64,000 nt of DNA from DATAEG01 sp963703085 (GCA_963703085.1 OY969789.1:868001-932000), one strand, 5' to 3'. Positions 26,384 through 35,121 are shown, counted from the first letter of the stretch. The notes: generated by a model not told the origin, from the letters alone. Numbers and translations: made by a program.

Positions 26384-27774
26384 CGCTTGATGATCTGCGG
26401 GATCGTGCCGGCCGACTTCTCGGCCTTGAACTGCTTGGCAAGATCCGCGCAGTACTGCGACGGGGTGGACTTGCCGGTGAGCACCTTGTCCAACCCCTGG
26501 TAGATGAAGACGTCGGACTTCGGCGGCCACCAGGTCCAGGTGACGTAGCCGTACTTCCCTTGCGATACCGCGTCATTGACGCTGGTGAGCACCCGCTTGG
26601 CGCGCGGGTCGATCGTCGACGGGATCTGCGAGGGATCGAAGTCGATGGGGATGTTGTAGGTCGCCGGCACGTCGGCCATCCGCTTCAGCGCGGCTTCCTT
26701 GTCGCCGAAGTAGTAGTTCAAGAACTTGGCGGCGGCATCCTGGCTCTTGCTTGCCTTGTTGATGGCCAGCGAACCACCGATACCGACCTCGAACAGCGGG
26801 TAGGTGACGTCCTTGCTCAGCGCCGGGAGCGGCATCCAGTCCCAGTCGTTGCCGTTGCCGGCCTTCGATCCGAAGTAGGTACCTACCTGGCTCATGAACC
26901 ACTCGCCCTGCGGGATCATCGCAATCTTGCCCTTGCCGAACTGCGCGCCGAGTTCTTGCGACGGCACCGAGAAGTACTTCTTGGTGCCGTCGGCGAGCCA
27001 GCCCTTGTCGAAGTAGGACTTCAACAGCTGGACAGCCTCGACGAAGATCGGGTCAGTGAACTCGACTTCACCGGTGAGCGCCTTGTAGATCGCATCCGGC
27101 CCGGCGTAGTGGTTCCAGAACACCGTCATCAGCCACTCCGACGCAGCGGCCCAGTCCACATTGGACGAGCCGAACGGCGTGATGCCCTGACCCTTCAACT
27201 CGGTAGCCAGCGCCTCCAACTCGTCCCGGTTGGTCGGCTGCTTGTATCCCTTGTCCGCGAACAAGGTCTTGTTGTAGTAGAGCAACATCGTGTCGATGCG
27301 CAGCGGCAGCGCGAAGATCTTGCCGTCGTTGGTGAATGCGCTCATCGCCCACGACTTGAGCTTCGAGGACCAGTCGTACTGCTTCGAGTACGCGGTCAGG
27401 TCGGCCAACGTGTTCGCTTTGCTCCAGGTCAACGTCTGCGTCGCACTCGGGCCACGCACCACATCCGGGCCGGAGCGTGACTGCAGTGCGGTCTGGATCA
27501 GCCGGCGCAGGTCGTTGCCCTTGTAATACGTGGTCTTCAGGTCGATCTTCGGGTTCGCCTTGTGGAAACCGGCCGCGACGTTGCTGTCCCAGTACTTCTG
27601 GTTGGCATCGCCTTGGATGTCCATCCACACCGACACCTTTCCGGTGCCGCTGCCCTTGCTCCCGCTGCCACTGCCACAAGCGGTGAGCAGGCTGGCCGGC
27701 ACCGCGGCGCCCGCCACCGCAAGCCCGGCACCTGCCAGGAATGACCGGCGGCTCGTGCCCAAGTGCTCTGTCAT
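26380..27774 (-). CDS. extracellular solute-binding lipoprotein (CUT1 importer of the sulfatase operon)
   Basis: A 464-residue family 1 solute-binding protein. The twin-arginine motif SRRSFLAG (Arg9-Arg10) and lipobox LLTAC (Cys33) predict Tat export and lipid anchoring; a Ser/Gly linker follows. The mature protein has the aromatic-rich pattern of oligosaccharide binders. It lies two bases after the ARH-fold gene. Because it sits between sulfatases, secreted GH49-like proteins and ribokinase, its ligand is probably an oligosaccharide released by those enzymes rather than free ribose, which is normally imported by a different transporter class. Confidence 0.92.
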   Translation of the reverse strand: MTEHLGTSRRSFLAGAGLAVAGAAVPASLLTACGSGSGSKGSGTGKVSVWMDIQGDANQKYWDSNVAAGFHKANPKIDLKTTYYKGNDLRRLIQTALQSRSGPDVVRGPSATQTLTWSKANTLADLTAYSKQYDWSSKLKSWAMSAFTNDGKIFALPLRIDTMLLYYNKTLFADKGYKQPTNRDELEALATELKGQGITPFGSSNVDWAAASEWLMTVFWNHYAGPDAIYKALTGEVEFTDPIFVEAVQLLKSYFDKGWLADGTKKYFSVPSQELGAQFGKGKIAMIPQGEWFMSQVGTYFGSKAGNGNDWDWMPLPALSKDVTYPLFEVGIGGSLAINKASKSQDAAAKFLNYYFGDKEAALKRMADVPATYNIPIDFDPSQIPSTIDPRAKRVLTSVNDAVSQGKYGYVTWTWWPPKSDVFIYQGLDKVLTGKSTPSQYCADLAKQFKAEKSAGTIPQIIKR

Positions 27775-27776
27775 CG

Positions 27777-29906
27777 TCAGCTCCCTTTCGCGGCGAGCGC
27801 CGGGATGGCGCTCGTTCCGTTGGTGCCCGTTTGGGTGGTGCCGGTGGGCCGGACTCGTACTGTCTGGGTGACCGTCCGGCCGTCCTCGACCAGCAGCGCT
27901 ACCGATCCCTCGGTCAACGCGTCGGCGTCGCGGGCCTTCGCGATGAGCCGGCCGTCCACCGAGGCGGCGATCTCATCGCCGACAACCGCCAGCTCCAACC
28001 GATAGGTGCGGCCGAACTCCCAGGCGAACTCGGTGCCGGACAGCTCGACCGTCTCGCCGCGGCACCGGATCAACCGGATCCGGTCACGGCCGGCCAGTTC
28101 GATCGCGTAGTACCGCTGCAGTCCCTGTACGCGCGCGGCCAATCCGACCGATTCCGCGAGGTGCGGCGTCACATCCGCGCTGACGACGTAGTCCCGCCAG
28201 TCCCGGCTGCCCTGGATCAGCATGCCGCGGCCCCGGTTCTGCACGATCCGGTACGGGTCACCCCACTTGTCGTCGAAGCGGTCCACGGCATCGACCCAGG
28301 CGCGTCGCCACATGCTGCCGCCGCCGGCCGGCTTGCCCAACGTGACGTCCGGCGCGCCGGACCAGGTCAGGTGATCGAGCAATAGCGTGCTGCCGGTCGC
28401 GTGGATGCCGGCGTAGACGATCGGTTGCCCGCCCAGGTCCGGCACGGTCCACTGCAGCTGTGTCGACTCGCCGGCGGCAACGGCCACGCTCGGGCCGGTG
28501 ACCGCGGCCAACTCGTCAGCGCTGTCGTAATGGCGCACCGCGAGTGCAACCTGCGCGCCGGACGCATCAGCCGGAACCGACACGCGGGCGCGGACCAGCT
28601 GGCCCGGGTACAGCGTCGGCGAGGCCACCAGTCCGTAGATCGGCATCTCCCGCGCCTCCGGCGGGATGAACGTCGGCGTCGCCACTGTGACGGGCTGCTC
28701 GGACAACCCATCGATGCGCAACGCACCGTCCTCGTTACCGACCCGCACGGCGTCGGCACCGTCGAGGGCGGCGAAGCCCTGTACCGAACCGGGGAAGCTG
28801 AAGTGGAACCGCGCGGCGTCCTTGTACTCGCTCACCGGTTCCCCACGCATGTGCCGGCCGAGTGCGGCCAGCGCCACCGCTTCGCGCACCGCGTCGGTGA
28901 CGACAGCACCGCCGTCGGCGGAGGGCAGGTACATCCGATCCGCCAACGGACCGCGCCAGTCGGTTCCGGTGTGCAGGCCGGCCAGGCCACCGAGCACGCC
29001 GCAGATCGAGCCGACGTCACCGCCATTGGAGTCGGTGTCCCAGCCGCTGGTGTGCACGACTGTCATTGCCTTGTCGAAGGCGCCGCCGGAATGCGCGAGT
29101 GCGGCAATGACGATCGCGTGGTTCGGCACCACGTGGCAGTTGCCGCCGTACTTGTCGTAGCCGTACCGCTCGCCGATCCGGGCGCGGGTCTGATGCCAGT
29201 CCGGGTCGGCGGCGCACCAGCCACGCACGTCCTCGATCACCCGGTAGATGAGGCTGTCGTGCGGGATGAGCGAGCACGCGGTGTCCAGCAGCTTGTCCAT
29301 GTCCGACTCGACGAACGCCTGGGCCACCAGCGCGGCGACGACGCGAGCCGCGAGCAGCGCGTCGCCGTCGTGGCTCACGCGCGCCGACGCGACAGCCAGG
29401 TCGGCAGCGGCCGCCGGATCGCCGGGGCAGGTCATCGCCAGTCCTTCGACGAAGATCTGCGCGCCGACCTGTTCGGCCACGACCTTGCCGTTACTGGCCA
29501 TCGACCCGCTCTGCGGCGGCTGGATGCCTGCCTTCATCCGCAGGTAGGCGGTGTGCTCGGTGGAGTTGCCCAGTCCGCCCCACCACAGCACCGTGCGGTT
29601 CTCGATGATGTAGTTCAGCCAGGTCTGGCCCATGTCTGCCGGCGTGAGATCGCCCGGCGCGGCCACCGCGGCATCCCGCAGCGCGCGCGGGAAGATGAAA
29701 GTCCCGCTGATGTCGTCGTCGGTGACGACCAGCAGGTGATTCTTCAGCGGGATGTGCGCGCGGTCGTTCACGTAACCGGTGATCTCGCCCAGTTCGGCAA
29801 GGATTCGCTGGTAGGTCCAGCCCTCGAACGGGCGGCCCAGATAGACGGCGATGATCTTGCCGAGCACGCCGGCATAGACCCGCTCCTCGTAGTCGCGTGG
29901 AGTCAT
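27777..29906 (-). CDS. ADP-ribosylglycohydrolase-fold protein with C-terminal beta domain
   Basis: A 709-residue cytoplasmic protein. Residues 1-340 form an all-helical ADP-ribosylglycohydrolase (ARH/DraG) domain with both metal motifs: TDDD at 62-65 and GWDTDSNGGDVGS at 288-300. Residues of about 400-520 look beta-rich. About 540-690 resemble a concanavalin/LamG-like sugar-binding module (PYRIVQNRGRGMLIQG, YAIELAGRDRIRL). The length is about twice that of a DraG enzyme. It lies between RbsD (one-base overlap) and the lipoprotein (two-base gap), so removing a ribosyl or similar furanosyl group from an imported glycan is more plausible than protein de-ADP-ribosylation. That role is inferred. 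Confidence 0.85.
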   Translation of the reverse strand: MTPRDYEERVYAGVLGKIIAVYLGRPFEGWTYQRILAELGEITGYVNDRAHIPLKNHLLVVTDDDISGTFIFPRALRDAAVAAPGDLTPADMGQTWLNYIIENRTVLWWGGLGNSTEHTAYLRMKAGIQPPQSGSMASNGKVVAEQVGAQIFVEGLAMTCPGDPAAAADLAVASARVSHDGDALLAARVVAALVAQAFVESDMDKLLDTACSLIPHDSLIYRVIEDVRGWCAADPDWHQTRARIGERYGYDKYGGNCHVVPNHAIVIAALAHSGGAFDKAMTVVHTSGWDTDSNGGDVGSICGVLGGLAGLHTGTDWRGPLADRMYLPSADGGAVVTDAVREAVALAALGRHMRGEPVSEYKDAARFHFSFPGSVQGFAALDGADAVRVGNEDGALRIDGLSEQPVTVATPTFIPPEAREMPIYGLVASPTLYPGQLVRARVSVPADASGAQVALAVRHYDSADELAAVTGPSVAVAAGESTQLQWTVPDLGGQPIVYAGIHATGSTLLLDHLTWSGAPDVTLGKPAGGGSMWRRAWVDAVDRFDDKWGDPYRIVQNRGRGMLIQGSRDWRDYVVSADVTPHLAESVGLAARVQGLQRYYAIELAGRDRIRLIRCRGETVELSGTEFAWEFGRTYRLELAVVGDEIAASVDGRLIAKARDADALTEGSVALLVEDGRTVTQTVRVRPTGTTQTGTNGTSAIPALAAKGS

Positions 29907-30295
29907 CAGAAGGCCACCCCCGCATGCAGGATCAGGTTGGAGAACGGCGTGTCCTCGCCGGTGCGGACGACGGCGCGGGCCTGCCGGCAGGCGGCTTTGA
30001 GGTCCTCGTGCGCAAGGTGCTTCATCGAGCGGCCGTCGAGCACGTCGAGCAGCTCCTCCGACCAGGGGCCGGACGGCATCTCGGCGGCGACCGTCACGCT
30101 TTCCACGATCATTTCGGACAGGACGAGGCGCAGCAGGGGCAGCATCCTGGGCTCACCGCGTGCCCAGACGAGGTCGACCTGTTCCACCCCGGGCGGCACG
30201 GGGAGGCCGGCGTCGGCCAGGACGAGGGTCTCCGTGTGCCCGAGCGAGGTCGCCAACTCGACGAGTCGGGGGTGCCACAAGCCGTGGTAGCGCAT
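29906..30295 (-). CDS. rbsD: D-ribose pyranase / fucose mutarotase family (RbsD)
   Basis: A 129-residue RbsD-like protein interconverting pyranose and furanose forms of ribose (or a related sugar) so that the kinase can use it. LGHTETLVLADAGLPVP near residues 18-34 carries the catalytic His, and the C-terminus VRTGEDTPFSNLILHAGVAF closely matches RbsD. The start at 30295 lies two bases after the ribokinase stop. RbsD next to ribokinase supports a pentose product of this operon. Confidence 0.9.
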   Translation of the reverse strand: MRYHGLWHPRLVELATSLGHTETLVLADAGLPVPPGVEQVDLVWARGEPRMLPLLRLVLSEMIVESVTVAAEMPSGPWSEELLDVLDGRSMKHLAHEDLKAACRQARAVVRTGEDTPFSNLILHAGVAF

Positions 30296-30297
30296 GC

Positions 30298-31236
30298 TCA
30301 GGCCACCTCTTCGGTCAGGAACGCGTCGACCTCGGCACCGGTCGGCAATGCCGACTGGGCACCCAACCGGGTGGTGCTCAGCGCCGCCGCCGCGCAGGCC
30401 CGGCGCACCGCGTCGGGCAGATTCTGCCCGGCGGCCAATCCGGCACTGAGCGTTGCGCAGAAGCTGTCCCCGGCGCCGGTGGTGTCCACCGGCCGGACCG
30501 GGAAGGCGGGTTGGTGGAACTCGCCGTGCGCGCCGGCCACCACGGCGCCCTGGGCGCCGAGAGTCACGACGCAGGTGGCCGGTCCGGCGGCGCGCAGCCC
30601 GCGGGCCAGTGCCGTCCACCCGGACACCGTGCTCGGTGCGGCGCACGCACCCAGCGCTGCCGCCTCGGTCTCGTTGACGATCAGCACGTCGCAGGCGCCG
30701 AGCAGCTCGGCGAACATGGACCCGCGCACCGCGGGCAGAGGCGCGGCGTTGAGCACGACGACCGCTGCGCGGCGGCGCGCTGCGGTGGCAGCTGCGACCG
30801 TCGTGGCCAGCGGTATCTCGAGCTGCAGCAGGAGCACGTCACCCGGGCCGGCCGCTTCGCCCGCGGCTGCACCCGCGGCGGCGTCCAGCAGCAGGTTGGC
30901 ACCGGAGCACACCACGATGGTGTTCTCGCCGTCTGCGGCGACCGTGATCAGAGCGATGCCCGTACTGGCCCCGTCGATCCGGCGCACCTGAGCGACGTCG
31001 ACCCGCGCGGCGGCGAGGTCGGTGCAGACCTGATCACCGAAACTGTCGCCGCCGGCGGCCGCGACGAACTCCACTTGAGCGCCCAGCCGGCTGGCGGCGC
31101 TGGCCTGATTGGCTCCCTTGCCACCGGTCAGCGGAACAGATCCGGTGCCCAGCAGCGTCTCGCCGGGCGCGGGCAGCCGATCGACCGAGGCGGTGAGGTC
31201 GACGTTGACGCTGCCGACCACGATGACGCGGCTCAT
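30298..31236 (-). CDS. rbsK: ribokinase, PfkB family
   Basis: A 312-residue PfkB-family sugar kinase. It begins VVGSVNVDLT; signature 1 is GGKGANQA with AAGGDSFG; NETEAAAL is near residue 190; and the catalytic DTTGAGDSFCATLSAGLA (near 245-262) contains the base Asp. It phosphorylates ribose, or a similar furanose, at O5. The start at 31236 has GAGGTG nearby. It lies 28 bases after lacI and two bases before rbsD. The pairing with RbsD makes ribose the best guess, although the CUT1 transporter is not a ribose-type transporter. Confidence 0.92.
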   Translation of the reverse strand: MSRVIVVGSVNVDLTASVDRLPAPGETLLGTGSVPLTGGKGANQASAASRLGAQVEFVAAAGGDSFGDQVCTDLAAARVDVAQVRRIDGASTGIALITVAADGENTIVVCSGANLLLDAAAGAAAGEAAGPGDVLLLQLEIPLATTVAAATAARRRAAVVVLNAAPLPAVRGSMFAELLGACDVLIVNETEAAALGACAAPSTVSGWTALARGLRAAGPATCVVTLGAQGAVVAGAHGEFHQPAFPVRPVDTTGAGDSFCATLSAGLAAGQNLPDAVRRACAAAALSTTRLGAQSALPTGAEVDAFLTEEVA

Positions 31237-31264
31237 CGGGACACCTCGGGCCGGCTCGCTGCGC

Positions 31265-32305
31265 TCATGCCGACGCCTCCAGCTCCGGCCCGATCGCGGC
31301 GGCCTCGCCGCACCCGCAGGAGCCCCGAGTGACCAGTGAGACCGGCAGCAACACCGACGACGGGGCGCTCTCGTCCCCGTCGAGCTGGCCGAGAATCCAC
31401 TCCACCGCGGCCTGCGCGATCTCGGCGAACGGCTGGGCCATCGTGGTCAGCCCGGGCGTGGAGTACGCGCTCTCCGCGATGCCGTCGAACGAGGCGATCG
31501 CCACATCCTCCGGGCAGCGCAGCCGCATCTCGCTCAGTGCGCGCAGTACCCCGACCGCCTGTTCGTCGCTGGCCACGAACAGGCCGTCGTAGGCGCCTTC
31601 GGCGAGGACGTCCACGGCCACCTGGTATCCCGCTTGCCGGCCGAACGCGCCGTGGTGCACCGCCATCGCACTGGGCCGCACGCCGGCTTCAGCCAACGCG
31701 TCGCGCCAGCCGGCGATGCGATCGGCGGCGGGCATGACATCCGGCGGCCCGGCGATGCATGCGATCCGGGTGCAGCCGTGGCTGATCAGGTGCTCGGTGG
31801 CCACCCGCGCACCGGCCCGGTTGTCGACCAGGACCGACGTGGCCACCGCACCGGGCACCTGCCGGTCCAGGGTCGCCCACGGCGTCTGCGCCCGCTGCAG
31901 ATCGGCGACGCAGTCCGCGGCGCCGTGGGCCGGAACGAGGAAGATGCCGTCCACCCGTCGGGCCAGGAACGTCCGCACGTACGCCGTCTGCCGATCGTTG
32001 CCTTCAGCGGCATTGCCGATCAGCAGCGTGTAGCCACGGCTGAACGCCAGCTCCTCGATCGCCCGGGCGAGTTCGGCGAAGTACGGGTTCGACGTATCCG
32101 GGACGACCAGGCCCAGGGTCATGGTGCGATTCATCCGCAGCGACCGGGCGATGCCGTTGGGGCGGTAGCCCAGTTGCTCGACCGCGGCCAGCACTCGGGC
32201 GCGCGCGGCAGCCGAGACCCCGCGCGGGCCGCCGTTGAGGACGTAGCTCACCACGGCCGGTGAGATGCCGGCGAGCCGGGCCACATCAGCCCTGCGGACC
32301 GTCAT
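31265..32305 (-). CDS. LacI family transcriptional regulator
   Basis: A 346-residue repressor heading the 13-gene operon. The N-terminal LacI helix-turn-helix reads VRRADVARLAGISPAVVSYVL with the hinge region QLGYRPNGIARSL. The periplasmic-binding-protein-like sensor follows (LGLVVPDTSNPYFAELARAI, VASDEQAVGVLRAL). The C-terminus has a Cys-rich GSCGCG segment. The ATG at 32305 follows GAGGAGAG. Two operator-like palindromes upstream suggest autoregulation and control of the whole operon by a sugar inducer. Confidence 0.93.
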   Translation of the reverse strand: MTVRRADVARLAGISPAVVSYVLNGGPRGVSAAARARVLAAVEQLGYRPNGIARSLRMNRTMTLGLVVPDTSNPYFAELARAIEELAFSRGYTLLIGNAAEGNDRQTAYVRTFLARRVDGIFLVPAHGAADCVADLQRAQTPWATLDRQVPGAVATSVLVDNRAGARVATEHLISHGCTRIACIAGPPDVMPAADRIAGWRDALAEAGVRPSAMAVHHGAFGRQAGYQVAVDVLAEGAYDGLFVASDEQAVGVLRALSEMRLRCPEDVAIASFDGIAESAYSTPGLTTMAQPFAEIAQAAVEWILGQLDGDESAPSSVLLPVSLVTRGSCGCGEAAAIGPELEASA

Positions 32306-32318
32306 CGGCGTCTCTCCT

Positions 32319-32330
32319 CAACCCGTGTTG
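32319..32330. promoter_or_regulatory. secondary LacI-type operator in the lacI leader
   Basis: CAACCCGTGTTG differs from the perfect CAACACGTGTTG core upstream at one base. It lies 14-25 bases before the lacI start, 56 bases centre to centre from the main operator, which would suit repressor looping or road-block repression. Confidence 0.5.
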
Positions 32331-32348
32331 CCGTGCCCTGGCCCACCC

Positions 32349-32377
32349 ATACTTTGCCCGCAGCCATGGTTGATCAA
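32349..32377 (-). promoter_or_regulatory. putative promoter of the LacI-headed operon
   Basis: On the minus strand TTGATC (32377-32372) and AAGTAT (32354-32349) are separated by 17 bases. The -35 overlaps one half of the perfect palindrome, so LacI binding would occlude polymerase. The -10 match is only partial. Confidence 0.45.
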
Positions 32378-32388
32378 CACGTGTTGAT
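32373..32388. promoter_or_regulatory. primary LacI-type operator
   Basis: ATCAACACGTGTTGAT is a perfect 16-base palindrome with the central CG typical of LacI-family sites. It lies 68 bases upstream of the lacI start in the intergenic region between lacI and the formylglycine-generating enzyme gene. Confidence 0.75.
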
Positions 32389-32410
32389 TTCCGTTACCAT
32401 TCCGTTACCA
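32389..32410. repeat. 11-bp tandem direct repeat abutting the LacI operator
   Basis: TTCCGTTACCA occurs twice in perfect tandem immediately next to the palindrome, on its upstream side relative to lacI. An 11-base period is about one helical turn, so this may be a second regulator's binding site. Confidence 0.5.
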
Positions 32411-32469
32411 ACGGATGAGAGTCAGGAACAAGGCGGCTCGGGGTCGGCCGCCCCTCGGCGGGTGCGCGG

Positions 32470-33477
32470 CTAGGGCTCGTCGACGGCGCAGCGGAATCCG
32501 AGGTGGCCGCTGGAGCTGTCCGGCGTGTTGCGAGTGCGCGCCGCCACGCGATAGCGGTTGCAGTAGGAGCGGTGACACAGGTAGGAGCCACCGCGCATCA
32601 CCCGCACCTCCCCGGCGGCGGGGCCGGTCGGGTCGACGCGGGTCGCAGTGGACTCGGCGACGTGCCAGTCGGCGCTGAACCAGTCGGCGCACCACTCCCA
32701 GACGTTGCCCGAGGTGTTGAACAGGCCGTAGCCGTTGGGCCGGTACGCATCGACCGGTGCAGTACCCAGAAACCCGTCGTCTGCGGTGTTCTGCCGGGGG
32801 AACACGCCCTGCCAGGTGTTGCACCGGTGCCGCCCGCGCGGGGTGAATTCATCCCCCCACGGATACCGTTGCCGCTGCAACCCGCCGCGCGCGGCCTTCT
32901 CCCACTCCGCCTCCGTCGGCAGTCGCTTGCCCGCCCACGCCGCGTACCCAGCCGCATCCGCCCAGGACACGTGCACCACCGGATGGTTGCTGCGGGTGCC
33001 CACCTGCGAACTCGGGCCCTCCGGATGGCGCCAGTCAGCGCCGCTGACCCCGAGCCACCACGGCGCTTGCGGGACCCGGGCGTTCATCACCGAGCCGCGA
33101 TCGGCCCCAGCCACGAAGTCGTGGAACACGAAGGACCAGCCGAACCGCTCCGCCTCGGTCACGTATCCGGTTGCCTTCACGAACGAAGCGAACTGGGCGT
33201 TGCTCACCGCCTTTGCGTCGATGCGGAAGGCCGACACCTCGACCTCCCGGACCGGACCCTCCCCGTCGTCGGGGAAGACGTCCGCATCGCTACTGCCCAT
33301 CCAGAACGGCCCGGCGGGAATTTCGACCATGCCCCGCGCGACCACCGTGGCGTCGCGCTCGGGGATCGCGAAGGACGGCGCGGCAACCGAGCTCTCGGGG
33401 TGCCCGGCCATCGGTCCGCAGCAGGCGTGCCCGCCGCTGGCCGCATTCACCTCGCCCACCTCGCTCACCCCACCCAT
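32470..33477 (-). CDS. formylglycine-generating enzyme (sulfatase-modifying factor)
   Basis: A 335-residue cytoplasmic SUMF1/FGE protein that oxidises the Cys of CxPxR in sulfatases to formylglycine. MVEIPAGPFWMGSSD opens the domain, followed by HPVVHVSWADAAGYAAW, RLPTEAEWEKAARGG, GLFNTSGNVWEWCADW and RGGSYLCHRSYCNRYR. The last has the catalytic pair Cys301 and Cys306, and LGFRCA ends the domain as in bacterial FGE. The ATG at 33477 is preferred; the frame is open upstream without support. A Cys-Cys pair at 19-20 lies in the N-terminal tail. It lies just upstream of the operon holding two CxPxR sulfatases and presumably activates both. Confidence 0.92.
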   Translation of the reverse strand: MGGVSEVGEVNAASGGHACCGPMAGHPESSVAAPSFAIPERDATVVARGMVEIPAGPFWMGSSDADVFPDDGEGPVREVEVSAFRIDAKAVSNAQFASFVKATGYVTEAERFGWSFVFHDFVAGADRGSVMNARVPQAPWWLGVSGADWRHPEGPSSQVGTRSNHPVVHVSWADAAGYAAWAGKRLPTEAEWEKAARGGLQRQRYPWGDEFTPRGRHRCNTWQGVFPRQNTADDGFLGTAPVDAYRPNGYGLFNTSGNVWEWCADWFSADWHVAESTATRVDPTGPAAGEVRVMRGGSYLCHRSYCNRYRVAARTRNTPDSSSGHLGFRCAVDEP

Positions 33478-33551
33478 CTTGCTAGTCCGGGCAACGCTCT
33501 GCCATCCGCCGGTGTGCGGGAACCACGGTCGTCCGGGCTGGGCCCCTCGAC

Positions 33552-35042
33552 TTACCGGTGGTTCGGGACTCCCCGGAAGACGGTGAGCGCCTGGGTGCGC
33601 ACCGAAAAGGTCACCGCCGCGGGCGCCGCTGCCGCTTCCCCGTCGCGGGCCAGGTAGCCGGGCTCGCCCTTGACCCGCACCTCGCAGGTGGACTGCCTGG
33701 ATTCGACGTAGCGCGAAGTGCGGTACAGGCTGCCGGTCATCGCCGCCACTGCCAGCCGCCAGATGGTGCCACCCCTGGTGGCATCCGCCAGGCGTACCTC
33801 GAGCTGGCCGGTGTCCAGCCGAGGACGCCACCGGGGGACGAAGCCGCGCGGCTCGTACGGACCGTTTCCGATGAACAGCAGGACCAGTCGACGCGGCGCG
33901 CCGTCGACTTCGGCGTCCAGCGGCGGGCAGCGCCGGGCGACGGTCATCATCGCGAGGGCGGCGGCGAGCGGCTTGCCCAGCCGGCGCTCCCAGCGTTCCC
34001 GCACCTTCACGAACTCCGGGTAGCTGCCCAGACTGGCCGTGTTCAGGAACGGTTGCCCGTTCGCCTCGCCGACGTCGATGCAGACAGCCCGCCCGGCCTG
34101 CACCGCCTCGGTGGCGTCGCTCAGTTCGGTCAGATCCAGATCCTTCGCGAAGTGATTGAACGTGCCGGCCGGTAGCACCAGCAGCGGGATGTCCGCAGCC
34201 ATCGCAGCCTGTGCCGCCGCGTTGACGGTGCCGTCCCCGCCGGCAACGCCGAGCACGTCTGCGCGTGCGGCGGCGGAGGCGAACACTTCGGCCAGGTCGT
34301 CGTCGTCGCGTAGCTCGACGAGCTCGGCCGCGGGGAGCAACTCGGGCAGCTGGTCCAGCACCGCACGCCCGGCGCCGCCGCCGGAGCTCGGATTGACCAC
34401 CGCGACCACGCCCTCGCCGCGGGGGCGCGGCGGTTGCGACCGAGCGGGCTCGCCGCCCTGACGGATGGGCTCCTGGTGATGCGCCGGGACGACCACCGCT
34501 CCCGCGGCGGCAGTCGCCGCTCCGATCGCCGTTCCGGCGAGCACGTCGCTCGGGAAGTGAACGCCGGTGAACACCCGGGAGAAGGCGACTGCCCCGGCGA
34601 GCGCGCCCAGCGGCACGGCGAGCTCGGGGAACTCGATCGCAGCACCGACCGCGAAGGCGGCCGCCGACGCGGAATGCCCGGACGGGAACGAACTCGAGGT
34701 CGGGATGCGGTGGGCGATGCGGCGGATCGGCAAGGAGTCCAACCCGGGCCGGCGACGGGCCAGTGCCCGTTTGCCCACCTGATTGGCGAGCAGGCTGGCC
34801 ACCGCGATCGAGCCCAGACCGCGAGCTGCCGCCCGGCGGGCCCGTGGGTCACCGGTGGCAACCAGTCCCGCGGACAGCACCATCCACAACCGGGAGCGAT
34901 CGGCGGCGCGGGTGAGCAACGGCAGCCCGCGGTCGACCAGAGGCGGCACCGTCGCCGCGGCGATCCGCGCCGCCGCCCGGACATCCCATCGGTCGATCGC
35001 CGCTGCAGCGCGCCGGCCCCGACGGCCAACGGAGGAAATCAC
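33552..35042 (-). CDS. PAP2 phosphatase-diacylglycerol kinase fusion protein
   Basis: A 496-residue lipid enzyme with two domains. Residues 50-180 are a membrane-embedded PAP2 phosphatase with all three motifs: K91...RP99, PSGH at 120-123, and SR155-156 with His162 and Asp166. Residues 211-490 are a diacylglycerol/sphingosine kinase catalytic domain (VVNPSSGGG, GGDGTVN at 268-274, PAGTFNHFAKDL). Such fusions occur in mycobacteria and relatives. It may act on phosphatidic acid, polyprenyl phosphates or related lipids; no partner is evident nearby. Confidence 0.88.
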   Translation of the reverse strand: MISSVGRRGRRAAAAIDRWDVRAAARIAAATVPPLVDRGLPLLTRAADRSRLWMVLSAGLVATGDPRARRAAARGLGSIAVASLLANQVGKRALARRRPGLDSLPIRRIAHRIPTSSSFPSGHSASAAAFAVGAAIEFPELAVPLGALAGAVAFSRVFTGVHFPSDVLAGTAIGAATAAAGAVVVPAHHQEPIRQGGEPARSQPPRPRGEGVVAVVNPSSGGGAGRAVLDQLPELLPAAELVELRDDDDLAEVFASAAARADVLGVAGGDGTVNAAAQAAMAADIPLLVLPAGTFNHFAKDLDLTELSDATEAVQAGRAVCIDVGEANGQPFLNTASLGSYPEFVKVRERWERRLGKPLAAALAMMTVARRCPPLDAEVDGAPRRLVLLFIGNGPYEPRGFVPRWRPRLDTGQLEVRLADATRGGTIWRLAVAAMTGSLYRTSRYVESRQSTCEVRVKGEPGYLARDGEAAAAPAAVTFSVRTQALTVFRGVPNHR

Positions 35043-35121
35043 CCGCGGAGCCTAGCCGGGACCGCGCGCACCGGCGGCGCACTCCCCTGCTCGCGGTGGC
35101 CCGGCGGCGCAGCCGGGAGGT

